Below are positions 1-14,475 of a stretch of 64,000 nt of DNA, piece after piece. The position numbers were made by a program, and so were the translations under genes. The stretch comes from Malus domestica (Eukaryota > Streptophyta > Magnoliopsida > Rosales > Rosaceae). The notes beneath the pieces were generated by a model that was given only the letters and a program-made list of their open reading frames with translations, had not been told where the DNA came from and searched no databases. Each line of letters opens with the position of its first letter. The stretch's first letter is position 1. Location of the stretch: the NCBI RefSeq assembly GCF_042453785.1, contig NC_091661.1, positions 32,355,501 through 32,419,500 of the forward strand. Reading direction: 5' to 3'.

Positions 1-3000
1 AGTACCGTATTCAACTCCTTCAGACAAGCCAGCATTGTTTGTTGTGTTGGAATCAACCCTACAATCCTGTACTGCCGAGTTCACTTTTGAACCTAAACGC
101 ACTTCTTCAGGGTAAGTATCTTTGTTCTCACAATCCTTGCTAACTGTGGGGCCCATATGCAGAGAGGCATTGGAAGCAGAAGGAACATCACAAGATCTGT
201 CAGAAGGAGAAGATTCATCTATATGCTTAGGTATACATATGTTCTCGGACAATGTCATGCCATCAGTAGGAGCTTTCTGAAATGAGTTGCTCAAGCTAGG
301 AACACATGTCTTGGTAAAATCTAAACAATGCACCCTCATTGTCCTGAACACACCCCAAAGGAAAAATAGCATATTCCAACCTGCCAATGACAGAAAACAG
401 ATTTCAGCAGACAGTTTGACTCTAGGTCAGCAAGAACAATGCTATTGCCACAAACAGTTGACAATAAAGAGCAACTTCTGCACCAATAACCAAAAATGAG
501 GTCAAGCTGAAAGCACTCGAGGACACGACCAAAAAGGCAAGAACATCAGCAAGACGAGAGAAGCAGCCAATTATTTAAAAGAAGACACCATCATACAGAT
601 TACAGAACATGAAGATTATCCATATTTCTATATATGCTCCATAATTACAGGTTCGCAATATCAGCATCAGAACTTATTTATGCATTAAGCAGTTTAAGCC
701 ACAACTTGCACACAGCAGAACCGCATCAAACGTATTATCACTGGGTAGAACACCTAACCCAATGTAATGAAACTTCAGAATTCCTTACGTTGTGATTTCT
801 CAGGAAGCTGATTGGATGGGAATATCAGAAGTTCAACACCATCAAAATTCCCTTTGAGGGCTAGATCATTCTTGACCATAGCATCCAACAGGCTGTTGTA
901 GTGTCTTTCGTAACTGCATCGAAAATTGAAACGACTGCATAATAGGAAATAAAGAAAAAAAATGTTGTGGAAATAACAAGACTTTGAAAATATTAAATGA
1001 AAAGAGTGTATGTTTATCACTAATTCACTACCTATCAAGATCTTTGGCAAAGAAATAAAGTGCAATATTATCTTCTTTAGCGCCACTTTGATGGAACTGT
1101 GATGGCCATACACTCAGGCGAGGAACTTCATTCAGAGAAACTTTGTGCGGAAATTTGTTTACCACTTCAGGGACCTTTGGTGATGCACAAGTCGACAAGT
1201 GAGCTTGAACTCCACCACATAAATCCATAAAATTTCCACCTCTCTGCACTTCAAAACTCCCCCTGCATGAAAATAAGATAAGCCTATCTTATAAGACATT
1301 GTCAATGGAACAAAAGAAGAGGAAAAAAGAGAAAACTAACACCAGAAAGAAAAGGAAAGAAAATGTAGAATATGAAGCAGACAAGATTTGATAACTAATA
1401 AAAACCCAGAGAACCATACTGCCAAATGTATTCATATTCTGGAATGGCTGTTGTCTTCACAAGAACAGACATCGCCCCTGAAGCATGATTATGCAAATCC
1501 TTCACTGTAGGCTTGCCAGGAACAACAGAAACAGAGTATGCCACTTTGGAAGGGAACCCAGAATCAATGGGCTGCACTGTAAGCTGCTTTAAATTATTGA
1601 CAGTTGCATTCTTGTAAGAGTCAGAAGTAGAAGTCCCAAGGATTGCATGTCCGTCAGGTGATTGCTCTTGAGCAGCTACTTCATAACTTGAGTCCATGTT
1701 CGGCGTTGAAGACTCGTCAGACTGATCGAATACTCTTTTCTTTCTGTATATTTCAGACTTTCTAACCAAAGCTGCATGAATAGCATCTTTCAACCTATTA
1801 CCTCTCTGCATCTCCTCCCTAGAACCTCTCGGAGCAGAAGCACCAGTACCAGAAGCTTGTGAAATTACAGGTCTACCAAATTCCGCGTTAATTCCTAACT
1901 CTTTACATTTTGGACTAGCTACAACAGCAGGCGCACAGCGAACAGAGCTCTCCCTGGCTTTATCATCCTGATCTATCATTTCCCCTGATTGTGGTAACAC
2001 ATCTTCTGATGTTCCATCTACATTACAGTGTGATTTCTCAACAGTCACCGAGCTGGATAAGGATTCATCCTTAAAGCTAACATGGTATAACTTTTGTTCA
2101 GAAGCAGAACTAGACATTCCATTCATAGATGAACCTCCACCTGCAATGGAAAACACACGGTGATACTTTAGGTTATTAACACTATCTAGTCCAAGATACA
2201 TAACCATCAAACAAACTATACAAAGAAACATAAAAGTAAGGCACAGACTCGAGCTTGAAGAACACACAAGTACAGAACTAGCCCAATTTCACAATCAAGA
2301 AGGAAAAGATTTACCTGAAGTAATTTGAGTGTCAAAACCTTTACGAGTTACACTAGATTTTGATGTACTTAATTTTCCATCAGGTAGTGCAACCTTTGGC
2401 TCTCTATTGCTCACAGATGAAAGCAAACTAGTTTCACCACGAGATGCTAGGTCACTCTTAGGAATTGAGACAGTAGAATTAGCTGTTGTAAAATTAGCCA
2501 TGGGACGGTCTAGTTTGGACAAAATTTTTCTTTCAACGACACTCCGCTCTTTTGCCTGTTTCAATGCTTTAAGATCTGGAACATGGCTAAACTTTGATGA
2601 GAGCATTTTAACTTTTGATTCAGAAACATTCGAACGCCCTGAGCTAGCAGATTTGAAAGACACAGACTTGCCCATAATTCTGGGCACCACCCTCTCCTTC
2701 ATATCAAGGGAAGCATGTTCTTTAAAACCCTTTTGCTTTTGAGGAACAACTTCATCTACATGTTTAACTTTTGGTTTAGAATTTAACGTGTTGAACGAAT
2801 TTGACTTTGAAAATGTACCTGCAGGCAGAAATACGATGAACTGTTGTTCTTTCTTAATATAGAACTCTAAAAAATGTAAAATGAGAAACAACAACCCCAC
2901 CTAGACATCAGAAAGCAAAAGAGTTGCTATAGATAAAAAGAGGGGTAGAGAGGGAGCATGAAACATGTATCCTGCAGCAATTACTACTCACCCTTGGCCC

Positions 3001-6000
3001 CTATGCCATTTGAAGGAGAACGTGCAGTTTCTGATATATTATTAGTACCCTGAGAAGTCTGATAAGCTGGCCTCAACCTATCCTTATCTATGCTTTTGAA
3101 TGAAGACTCGCGTGATAGAGCACCCATTCTCTTAGGGCTAGATGGCTTTGGTGATCCCACCCGCATTTCAAGACCCTGCCTTTTCGCAGAAGGAGCCACT
3201 TCTATGTTTTCTGCAAGTCTCTTATTAGAGAATTGTGTACTCATAATCGCTTTCTCCATTCTTTTCACCTCGATATCTGAACCTTTAGAATTCAAATACA
3301 GAAAAAGATTATGCATGTCACAGCTAAGTAACAGCACATTAGCATGTGTTAACTAATATAATTCAATCTGCTTTACCTTGCTTCTGGTTGTCAGTTTCCT
3401 CGGTAAACTTGCATTCCTCACACAGCCATGGACCTTTAGGAACTCTCCGAAGCATTTTTCGCATACAATAGCTGCTTTCAGCAATAATAATGTTAAGAAA
3501 TTTTGATCAAAAGCATGAGAACATAAAATATCACAAGAAAAATCCTGACAGAAAAAATAGGATGAAAGACTATTACATGTGTTCTGCACCATCGATGCAC
3601 CTACTACACATGGCAAGCATATCCTCTCGACCTGCATCCCCACAAATATCACATACTTTTACCTGTTTATGACCCCAAAAGAAAAGGCAACAGTTTTTAG
3701 TTTTTCAGCTCATAAGTGAAGAAGCCAATACAGGAAATGAGAAGCTATAAAGCATGTCACCCACAGATAAAAATATAAAAAAAAGATAAAATTGAAGCAT
3801 TCATAAAGTCTCCAAGAGGAGCCAATAACAAAAATGGATAGACAACCCTTCCTTGTCTTTAACATGATGCAACTATCCAAAGTCTACTATCTCTGACTTA
3901 AAGCATAAGATAATTAAACCTCAATATAGATGAATACATCACGCATACCCCTCCTAATGAGCACTGATCTGCTGGGATAACATCCTTCAAATTAAAATGT
4001 GATGTTCTAGCATGAAAATAGCAAACATTTACAAATTTTTAACAAATAAAGGGGGATGTTTTCTTAATGACACTGAAAAAGCTGCAAATACTTGTTTTCT
4101 CTTTATTATCTTGAAATATGCTAATCAACATTAGGTTTGATCAAACAATTAAGTTACAACGACAACATAAATCAAGAAGCTTATTTACAAATCTTCAGAC
4201 TATTGGCAAGAAAATATCATTTTATATGAAACCTTATAGGGAGACACGTGAAGCCAGAAAAAATATTGAGGGGGAAGAGACACAAAGAATAAACAAGAAA
4301 TTGTGCAAACAAGTCATACATACAAATTTTATGAGGTATGGGAGGGAACTCACATCATGCTCCACAATGTCTGATTCATCACTGTCATCCCCAGATGCAG
4401 ATTGCAAGGGCTGCATGTCAGCTACTTCGACCAACTCATTCGACATAACATCTTTCTCACCATGATCCAAACATTTTGACGCTTCATCTTTTGGGTCTTG
4501 TCCATTACTCTCTACTTCTATCTTTGGACACAATTTTGTAGGGACCCCTAAACTTTTACAAGAAACGAATTTCTGGCCAGCAAAAATATCTGACTCATTC
4601 TTAAATGATGAATCAGCATGTCCAAAAAATTCTGGCAGTTTTCCCTGCATATGATAAGAGATGCATCCTCTCCTAAATCAGTACAAAATTGCATAAAAGG
4701 AAAGAGATGACCAATTCGTGAGTAAAAGCAAGAGTTTGCACCTTTTTTGTGCCATCACCAGAATCTGCAGGTTTTACCATCTCTGACAAGGTTGACTTAT
4801 GTGCCTTTCCAGATTCTTCTGTCCCTATACTACCAGCTGAAGCTAAACTACAAGACAAATTCTTCCATTCTACATTCCTGTTATGGTTATTGACTGCCAG
4901 ATTTGCATCATTGGCTCTGCTTATACATGAAATGTTATCATCATGGACTTCAACAGCATTTTCGGATGTATCAGAAGACCTCATGGTTGCTTTGCTTTCA
5001 GCATTTTCAGACAAAGAATCGTGACTTGAATTAACGCTAAGCAGGTTACTTGTCTCGCTGGTGGTATGTTGTAAACTGTCACATGCTTTTCTCTTAAAAG
5101 AAGATGAAGTATCTCCCACACTGATAGAATATTGACTAGCCGCATTAACACGACAGGTTTCATCAGAAAATTCATCAGCCTTTGACCCCATAAAAGATCT
5201 ATTAGGATGCATACAAGATGAACAGGGAGCAGAGCACACGTTGCAAGCCCCAGACTCGCCACTAATATGAACCTTCCCACCTCTGGAATGCTTACCAAAC
5301 TCTTTTAAAAATTTAGATGACACCTAATAAATACAAAGAAATAAATTAGTAGTGGAAGCAATACTTAAATTAACAATGGAGGATTAAAAAGTTATAGGAA
5401 AATCCTGACTTTGCAGCATTGACCGTATCAGAGCATGGGCAACGTAAAAATCAAATAAATGAGAAAAATCCCACACTCAATGTCACTCTCAGCTTAAGGG
5501 AGTAAGTAAAAAAAAAAACATATGCAGGAAGCTGCATGTGAGAATCCCTTCAACTGGACAGTAATATTCCCACAAATGAAAATTACTAAACTTGGAATTT
5601 GGAACAAGGAGAGATCTTTTAAATTGATATACAACCATTCCCTTGTTTGGATTTATAATAAACAAAGAGATGTATAATTTGAAGTTCATAATTTTCCATC
5701 TAAAAAGTTATAATTTCTAAAATTCCAAAAGAGTGAGTATTTTAAGAAAAACAACAACTATGTACGCCGCCATAACCACGACCTCCACTACCTGGTCATC
5801 ACCACCATCACTTCCACCCTGAACACATCTACCAAACACTACCCCACATTTACAAATTGGTGGCTATAAAAGAACAAAACATAAACTTCCATCTTTAAAT
5901 CCCATTACACTTTAGGTTAACCAAACAAAAAATTTGACAAATTCTAGAACAGTGAGGGCTGGTTTGGTATTGTTGTGCTTTGAAAAAAAGTTGCGGTGAG

Positions 6001-6628
6001 AATAAGCGGCTGTGCTGTGAATCAGCAGAGTGTTTGGTAAACTTTTTTGTAAAAGTGCTTTTGGAAAAAAAAGCAGTCTGATAGTGGGTATTTTCATTAA
6101 AGGAGCACTGTAGCTCCGTGTGCTTTGAAAAAAAGCCAGTTTTCCAAGGCTGCAAATAGCAGCTTCAGCTTTTTCCTTTGATTTCAGCTTATTCTCACAG
6201 CAGCTTCCAAAATAAGCCATTTTTTTCCAGTTTACCAAACACCTAAAACCCTTACAACTTTTTTTTATGGGTGCTTTTTTTTTAAGCACCTCACTCCCAA
6301 ACCACCCCTGAATTCCATCATTTTAAGTTGTATCATTTTGGAATTCCTCATTCTCTCCAATTTCCTTGTTCAAACTTATGGTTAGATTAATGTATGAGGG
6401 AAATTCCTCCATTGTTCCTAAAATCTGAATTCAATCATCCATTACAACAAACTCCTAATGAGCGGGTAATGGCTAGTGAAATTATCAAAACCCTAATGGA
6501 TGGTCAACGAAAAACCTGAAGTTTAATTGCCTGCTTTCTTTGAAATAAGGGCTACTGCATGATATAGGAAAAGAAACAGAAAATAAACAAAGAAGAAAAA
6601 GGCAAATTACCGAGAGTCATCTCACCAT
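1..6628 (-). CDS. AIPP2-like PHD-finger chromatin protein (3' end outside window)
   Basis: Coding exons on the minus strand: 6628-6626 (first coding exon, uncertain), 5323-4742, 4644-4354, 3662-3577, 3471-3377, 3282-2992, 2818-2315, 2140-1420, 1262-1032, 913-789 and 380-1 (open at the edge). All junctions are GT-AG and all phases agree, giving about 1,100 residues inside the window. Residues ~28-40 hold the Cys-rich motif CNVCSAPCSSCMH. A PHD finger (VKVCDICGDAGRED..., ending GPWLCEECKF) lies near 293-352. A long Ser/Lys-rich linker follows. A C-terminal SPOC-like polymerase-associated domain starts near residue 858 (FEVQRGGNFMDLCGGVQAHL to WNMLFFLWGVFR). In Arabidopsis, AIPP2/PAIPP2 read unmodified histone H3 in the BAH-PHD-CPL2 repressor complex; the same role here is inferred. 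The only in-frame ATG near the 5' end is at 6628; the frame stays open to ~6698, so a start in a further upstream exon is possible. Confidence 0.86.
5955..6308. repeat. MITE-like inverted-repeat element in the AIPP2-like 5' intron
   Basis: About 350 bp between exons of the AIPP2-like gene. The left end reads GGGCTGGTTTGG and the right end, on the other strand, reads GGGGTGGTTTGG. Inner segments (GTGCTTTGAAAAAAA on the left, GGGTGCTTTTTTTTTAAGC on the right) are also partly complementary. The stretch is rich in GTGCTTT and GCAGC words unlike the flanking intron. A clear target duplication could not be resolved, so the superfamily (hAT-like by ends) is uncertain. Confidence 0.5.
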
Positions 6629-7260
6629 AGTCCTCTGAATATCATGATCAACAGGCCGGCCCTTGCATGCGATCACTCCCTCTCCAAACTCCAAACTGCT
6701 GCGATACAACCAGAATTACATTAAGCCCAATCTCCGGTACCCAATAACAGAGTGCGGACTCCAATTACTGCATGAAAAGTGAAAAGTAAATCAATTTAGA
6801 GAAAGGCTAATGCAGCAGTGAAGATGCAAACCAAACGCAAATTAAATTATTAAAGAAAAGAGTTTTCTATCAGGACCCAAAAACCCTAAACCATGAAATA
6901 AAAAATTCCCAATGCAAAGCCATTGCCCATTGCCAATCAATCCAATCATCAATTCAGCGAGTAATCCGATCATACAAAACAAAATCAAGTAATCAAATCA
7001 AGAGACGAGAAGAAAAGCATGTCGGTTGAAAATTACGCGCCTTTGATTTAATCCCTTCCTTCCTCCCTTCGTTGGTTCGCCGAGGCAATCGTCCGTCCCA
7101 AGCCCCAACCCTAATCTAATCTAATCGAAACCCAAACAAACACTTGGTAGTCCAATGTCCTGCGATGCTCCTGCACGTTTCGATTCGATTCGATTCAATT
7201 GAAGCCCTAACTTTCCAGCAAATGGCATTCAAATCAACTCTCAGACCAGAACCAAAATGA
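6629..7260 (-). other. 5' leader and promoter region of the AIPP2-like gene
   Basis: No coding exon could be supported here. The AIPP2-like frame is open back to an acceptor at about 6698, and the 7040-7250 stretch (CT-rich, with a CGATT repeat near 7175) looks like a non-coding first exon. The exact transcription start is not visible. Confidence 0.45.
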
Positions 7261-8719
7261 CCATCTACTCTAACCACACACAATCTCATTTATTTATGTA
7301 TATAATATATAATGTCATTGTAAAAATACTTATATACATATATACCTCATATATATTTTCTTGTTTCGTCTCTCTATTCCTTGTGAGCTTGGGGAATTTC
7401 AACTTCATCCTCTCCCTCTGTGGAGATTTATTCTCTATAGAAAATGAGTGAATGAGAACTTTTGTAGATTTGGAATTTAAATGCTGGTCTCCCGTATTTT
7501 AAATTATTAAAGGGGCCTTGTCTATTTTTTTTATCATTTTGACCTTTAACAATTTAACATCACGGTTTTTTTTCTCTTACTGTTACAAAAATAAAATTTA
7601 TGAAGTCTAGCAGAAAAATCGTTAGGATTTTAATAAAGTAGAAATACCATGGTAAAACTAAACTAAGAAAACTACGACAATTTCAAAAGGAAAACAAAAA
7701 AGTGATAGTAACATCAAATATTAAATAAATAAAATTAGGTAAAATTTACCCCTAAACAAAAAAATATTATCCTTACCAACTTGATTAGCAATTTCATACT
7801 TCTCACATTCGGCCCAAAGGTTTGTTTGATATTTGCTTTTAATAGAGCCAAAACAATTTACGAGAACCAAAAGCCTTTTGACTATAATTATTAAAAAGAT
7901 GTAATAATAATCATGGCACGTAAAAACGCTTCATAGAGAAGCACATGCTAAACGACTCTTCTTAAAAGCACTATCTTGTAGTAATGTGTAGTATGAAGGC
8001 ATTATTTTGGATCATATACCAAGGACCAAACCAAACTTTAATACTGACGAAAATTCTATTAAATAAAAACGATTTATAGAGAATCACTTTCTTTTAAGAA
8101 GCACTCTAAGTGCTTTTTGCTTTTAAGGTTTTTTTTTTAAATAATAATTTCAACATGTGTTTACTTAAAGCACTTCTTGAGCAATCTTAACGGCCCTAAT
8201 TCTCATGAAGGTTGATCCCAAAACACTATTGTTGGTACACATTCAAGCGCAAAAAAATATGATCCCAAAACATAAATATTTGTAAGTTTTTATCATTAAT
8301 GTAAATCAAACTTTTGACTTCTTACTTATCAGCATGAATGAAACGCCTAAATAACAAAGGTAGGGATGGAGGGAATAGTTGCTTTCATTTTTTTTTTAAC
8401 AATGATAGCATTAATAGGTTAAATAGTTAGTTGTTAAGGGAAGAGGGAAGGAGAAATATTTGTGAGGGTCAAATTCGTACCATGATGCATAAACATAATT
8501 ACTTTCCGCATTGCAATAAAAAAGTCAATCTACGCATATTTCTTCCTTTGGCTATATTACACAGGAAGCGTGAGCCTCACGAATCACAATCAACCTGAAA
8601 GGGATTTGCGGGCACACCTAGGAATAATTTAATTTGCATTTAGTCCATCCCCGTCACAGTGCACTTTTATTAATGAGATATTTAGTACTAGTACCCTTCT
8701 TGCTTTGAAATATTCTAAA

Positions 8720-8756
<37 letters not shown>

Positions 8757-8793
8757 ATGGGACTAAATCCAAAGTGTAGGAAGAATTCGAGCG
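7261..8793. other. AT-rich intergenic region
   Basis: No gene was recognised. An (AT)n run lies at about 8727-8751. Between about 7830 and 8190 several AAGCACTT/AAGTGCTT words occur in both orientations, suggesting decayed MITE sequence, but no clean ends were found. Confidence 0.5.
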
Positions 8794-9528
8794 TTAAGAG
8801 GAAAAAGTAGAGAATCTGTACGTGGCAATGATGGCATTATGGCAAAAAGCATACGACAAACAAACTAATAAGGATGGAGGAGCAACTCTTATGGTTGCCA
8901 GATTCAACAGCACCTCCTTCATCCTTTCCTTTCCCCTTCCCATTCTCAGCATACAATACCAGGCAGCCCTTCGGCCCGGTCTGTTTAAAACCATCCCCGC
9001 CATCAACATGACAACCGACTGTTGTTGGATGCAATCCATTCGGATTCCTCATCCTTTGGTCGATCATGTCAGAAAAATTAGCTCCAACATACCATTTAGC
9101 ACCTGCAAGGCAAAGGGCAATTTTTTCCATGTAAGACGTAGAGAATACAAGAAAGCCTATCATATAATCAGAAAACTTAATAAATTCAATATAAAATTAT
9201 ACTTGTCCATATTTGAGAATCAATATCCAAAACATCTTGCATATGCTTAAGCAATTGGCATGCTACAACAAAAGATACCTAGGTTACAAATTACTTCATA
9301 GAATAATTAGACTGAGTGGATATCAGATAACTAAATGAATTATATTTGAAATGAATTTGAAGTAACTATTATGTAATCAGTCATTTAAAATCCATAGTTT
9401 TCTTCTTTTCTCATTAAAATCCTGGCATATAAGCTCGCAATAGTCTAAACAAACAATTTAACCTTTACATTTGATCCAATTCTTATTCTTTTTTAAATTC
9501 AAAAGGTAAATTTGTTACATACTTGCCA
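8794..9528 (-). other. Downstream region of the GTG/COLD1 pseudogene, unassigned
   Basis: Overlapping reading frames exist on both strands (for example minus 9163-8837, 108 codons) but none resembles a family I recognise. The stretch directly follows the stop codon of the GTG-like gene, so it may be its 3' UTR or intergenic sequence. Confidence 0.35.
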
Positions 9529-10217
9529 TTAATCAATCGGGTGTTTGTCAGCTTTCCGAGAAGTAAAATGTACAGAAAGCAAAAGCAAAGAAAAGAAAGC
9601 ACTGGCCACAAAGATTGCATCAAACCATCGGTGATAGAAGTCAAACTGAATATCTCCACCCAATACATCTGTTATGATCAACCTGCCAAGAGATAATGGC
9701 TCACTCTTTACTACTCATTCATCAGCTCAGAAGCTACCTAAATGACGGACTGAATGCGATCAAGCTTATATGACACAAGACCAAAAAACTTCTGAAGGCC
9801 ATCATTTGGAAAATCTGCACTTTTAGACAGGACATGATTAAAGCCACAGTCTGCAGTTTACAAGCTTCAACGTTTTCATTTTAAATGCAAATATGGTAAT
9901 ACACTTTTACAATGACTAGGATTGTAAACCTTTTTTCAAGTAAATATGATTGTTATTAACCTTTTAAACAATTTCACTTAGTCATGAAGTAATAATATCT
10001 TTTATATAGCATGGTATTATAATAGCATCTTCGCGCCAATACTACTGTCATTATATATGGGTTCATCTTGCAAGCCAAAGTATTTTGGCCGGTTACTCTG
10101 TACTTAACCCCTTTCATACTTCTATATGTAGTATAGATAGAAGAATAGAAGAAAATGTTTTTGTTTCACTGAGAACATAGTCAACTTCTAATTTCAAGTA
10201 ATTATATATAAATTTCA

Positions 10218-10556
<339 letters not shown>

Positions 10557-10620
10557 TTAAACCGTAAAAATGATGTTTTATGTTTCCATCAGTTGCTCTT
10601 CAACAACCACAGACCACTAT

Positions 10621-10703
10621 GGACTAAGGCCTATTCCCAGAAAATGATTAAAATGGGACTAAGGCCTATTCCCAGAAAGTGATTAATAGGGGACTAAGGC
10701 CTG
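10621..10703. repeat. Three-copy 35-bp minisatellite
   Basis: GGACTAAGGCCTATTCCCAG starts at 10621 and 10656; a third partial copy (GGACTAAGGCCT) starts at 10691. It lies in an intron of the GTG-like pseudogene. Confidence 0.75.
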
Positions 10704-11095
10704 GGTCAGCTCAATTCATTTATTTTCTTGATATAATTGTGGCACTAGCATGTACAACCTAAGACCAATGTGGGACATCTGGTTCTTATCTCCGGATCCA
10801 GAAAAACTGTCTTTCAAGTTTCAACTTTCAGCTCCTGAGTTCCTTAATACAGTGGCCTACCCCTTTTGTATGCAACTCGGTCAAGAAAAAAAAGAAGCAA
10901 GCATTCAGAACTCATTTCTTTTCCCTCTAGAAACTGCAGACTGCATTTTGAAAGTCAGTCTCAAGAAATCCAATCAGCGGATTGTGGTTCTCCAACTTAA
11001 ATAAGAATAAATAGTAAGGCAGGCATAAGAAGGATTACCTTCATTAAATTTGTCAAGAATCCACGAACTGATGTAACAATCAACATTCCAATGAA

Positions 11096-11722
11096 CAACA
11101 ACAACAACAACAACAAAGCCTTTTCCCACTAAGTGGGGTCGGCTATATGAATCCTAGAACGCCATTGCGCTCGGTTTTGTGTCATGTCCTCCGTTAGATC
11201 CAAGTACTCTAAGTCTTTTCTTAGAGTCTCTTCCAAAGTTTTCCTAGGTCTTCCTCTACCCCTTCGGCCCTGAACCTCTGTCCCGTAGTCACATCTTCGA
11301 ACCGGAGCGTCAGTCGGCCTTCTTTGCCCATGTCCAAATCACCGAAACCGATTTTCTCTCATCTTTCCTTCAATTTCGGCTACTCCTACTTTACCTCGGA
11401 TATCCTCATGCCCAATCTTATCCTTTCTCGTGTGCCCACACATCCCACGAAGCATCCTCATCTCCGCTACACCCATTTTGTGTACGTGTTGATGCTTCAC
11501 CGTCCAACATTCTGTGCCATACAACATCATTGGCCTTATTGTCGTCCTATGAAATTTTCCCTTGAGCTTCAGTGGCCTACGACGGTCACATAACACGCCG
11601 GATGCACTCTTACACTTCATCCATCCAGCTCGTATTCTATGGTTGAGATCTCCATCTAATTCTCCGTTCTCTTGCAAGATAGATCCTAGGCAGCAAAAAC
11701 GGTCGCTTTTTGTGATCTTCGC
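11096..11722 (-). mobile_element. 5'-truncated RTE-type LINE fragment, copy 1, inside a GTG exon
   Basis: The 3' end is a run of CAA triplets on the plus strand (TTG on the element strand) followed by AAAGCCTTTTCCCACTAAG, typical of plant RTE elements. Minus-strand coding sequence for the reverse transcriptase C-terminus is present ([43 protein letters not shown]), with some frame-disturbing differences. It is nearly the same sequence as the 3' part of copy 2 at 15412-17131. The tail joins the GTG exon at the codon before FIGML. Confidence 0.85.
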
Positions 11723-13104
11723 TAGATTGCTCCGGTCATTAGTGTGGATAAGTATATAAATGAATAGAGATAGGAAAGCAAACACAAGATGTACGTGATT
11801 CACCCAGATTGGCTACGTCCACGGAATAGAAGAGTTCTCATTAATTGTGAAGAGTTTACACAAATACATAGGTTCAAGCTCTCCTTTAGTGAGTACAAGT
11901 GAATGATTTAGTACAAATGACATTAGGAAATATTGTGAGAGAATGATCTCGTAATCACGAAACTTCTAAGTATCGGAGTGTGGTATCGTCTTGACTTGCC
12001 TTATCTGTCTCATAGGTAGATGTGGCATCTTCTCTGGAAGTACTCTTCCTCCATCCAGGGGTGGTATCTTTAATTGGTGGAGATGCACAAGGTAATGTAT
12101 CAATTTCACTTGAAGCTTACTTGTAGTTTCAGGCTTGGTCAAGCGCGATACAAACCATGTAGTAGGAGTCCCCTAAGTCGCCGAGCTAGGGGATCTGCTG
12201 AAAGAGGTGACAGACAAGGTAAGCAATCAGAGCTCCGGCTGATTGTTCACCTTCTCCCCATCTTGCAGCAGCATGAAGGATAAAGAGAAGAAAAATGAGA
12301 AGAGATGATATGGGATACTTTTGCTTTTGAAGAAGTAACTTTCCACAGGCTTATTCTTGAACTGAGCTGGAGGGTTTTCTGGTTTCCTCCAGAGCCGACT
12401 GAAGAATTTGAGGGTCAAAACAAGTCCATCAAATCTAGAGTACGTTCGACCCTGCTGATATGGGATACTTTTGCTTTTGACAGAGTAATGGATGTATCGG
12501 CACGTGTGCTGTTACGCTTGTCTCCACATGCTTCCTTGTATCCTTCGCACTTGCCCTATCTGTTCCTCAAGCAGATGCGGTATCTTCCCTGGAAACATAA
12601 GATGTTGAAGATGAGTACTCGAGAGCAATGCCAGGTAAGTAATCAGGTAAGGGGTTCCAGGCAGTCAGTTCCTGGCTGGAAGCTTGATGCCAAGTGCTTA
12701 CTGATTGCTCTCTTTCTCCTTGTCTTGCAGGTAAAAACAAGGCCAAAGGAAAAGACAGGGAAAAAGCATGATATGGGATACTCTTGCTTTTAACCCTGAT
12801 GATATGAGATATTCTTGCTCTAGTATAGCTTGTTTGCAGAGGTATTATCGGGGGGAAAGAAAGCTGAATATTTCGAAAGGCTTCGTGGGGAGTGCCCTCT
12901 CAGATATGAGGAAGGGTTGAGCATTTTTGCAGGTCTGCCTGTCCGTTGGGGATGAAGGTCGACATATATAGGAGTCTCCCTAACAAGTAGTAATGCTATT
13001 CCTTTACCCTGCTTGGTCATAGCACAGTAGTGGGAGCTGCCAGCTTCACATGTTTTAACTCTGTCAGAGCACTTTGAAAAAGTGGTCTGTGGTATCTGGC
13101 TCTC

Positions 13105-14340
13105 GAGAAGTCTTCGACAGAATGCCCATAATTTCCGCAAAGCTGAGTGTGCGTGTGACAGGTGCTGACAAGGCTAGAAAAGTAGGTGCCTCTTCGATTT
13201 CTGAGATCGGCCCTCGTGGTCTCTAAACAGCCCAGCTTTTGAGAAAGCGAGCGTCTCTTCGATTGATTCGGAGAACGATGCATCTTCGATTTTTAAGAAA
13301 GCAATCATGCTGGGGGTCTGGCTCTCGAGATTCGGGGAGCAGTGTCACTTCGATTTTTGAGAAAGTAATCATGTTGGGAGTCTGGCTCTCGAGATTCGGA
13401 GGGCGGTGCCTCTTCGATTTTGGAGCAAGCAATCTTGTTGGGAGTGTTTTCTCGAATGTGAGTAAAGGTTGGGCATGTTTGCTAGTCTACCTTGCCACGA
13501 AGCACAGAGGTTGACACACAGAGATTTTCCAATTATCCAGCAATGGTACTGTTCCTTTACCCTCTCTTCGATTTTTGAGAAAGTAGTCATGTTGGGAGTC
13601 TAGCTCTCGAGATTCGGAGGACGGTGCCTCTTCGATTTTGGAGCAAGCAATCTTATTGGTAGTGTTTTCTCGAGTGTGAGTAAAGGTTGGGCATGTTTGC
13701 TAGTCTACCTTGCCACGAAGCACAGAGGTTGACACACAGGGACTTTCCAATTATCCAGCAGTGGTACTGTTCCTTTACCCTTGTGGGTAATAATATGGTA
13801 GCTAGACCTTCAAAATTTATGGGTCTAAACTTTGTTAGTGCTGTTTCTTTGCTATTCTTTTACCTTTCTTGGTCAGAGCGATATAGTGGGAGCTACAAGC
13901 TTTACGTGCTCAATTTTGGCAGAGAACTTTGGCAAAGTTATCTGTGATACCCATGAGCTATTGTTGCGTGTGGGAAGTGGGTGATTGAACAGTAAGATTC
14001 ATGTGTTTTCTACTTCCTCAGAAGTCTTCGACAGAATGCCCATAATTTCCGCAAAGCTGAGTGTGCGTGTGACAGGTGCTGACAAGGCTGGAAAAGTAGG
14101 TGCCTCTTCGATTTCTGAGATCGGCCCTCGTGGTCTCTGAGGAGCCCAGCTTTTGAGAAAGCGAGCGCCTCTTCGATTTCTGAGATTGGCATTCGTGGTC
14201 TTTGAGCAACCTAACTTTTGAGAAAGCAAACGCCTCTTCGATTTCTGAGATCAACCTTCGTGGTCTCTAAGCAGCCCAGCTTTTGAGAAAGCAAACGCCT
14301 CTTCGATTTCTGAGCAGGTGCCTCTTCGATTTCTGAAGCT
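13105..14340 (+). repeat. Complex tandem repeats upstream of the gag-like frame
   Basis: Three layers are visible. A ~155-bp block starting AGAAGTCTTCGACAGAATGC occurs at about 13106 and 14024. A ~250-bp block containing CTCGAGATTCGGAGG and GTTGGGCATGTTTGCTAG occurs at about 13320-13540 and 13570-13770. Units of about 60 bp built on CCTCTTCGATTTCTGAG and CAGCTTTTGAGAAAGC repeat four to five times between 14100 and 14340. Confidence 0.8.
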
Positions 14341-14475
14341 CCGTCGAGTGCAGATTTTTATAGGGGCTGGCATTAAGTTCCGAAGCACACTTGAATCTCC
14401 ACCAGTAGAAGCTCCATTCTTGCCCTTCTAAGATCTTGATTTGTCCAACCTCTTCTCTCTTCAACACCTTTGAAA

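Noticed and set aside
2329..2742. 137-codon plus-strand frame
   Set aside because: Antisense of a well-supported AIPP2-like exon.
8822..9250. 142-codon plus frame
   Set aside because: No known family and no splice partners; kept only as a low-interest observation.
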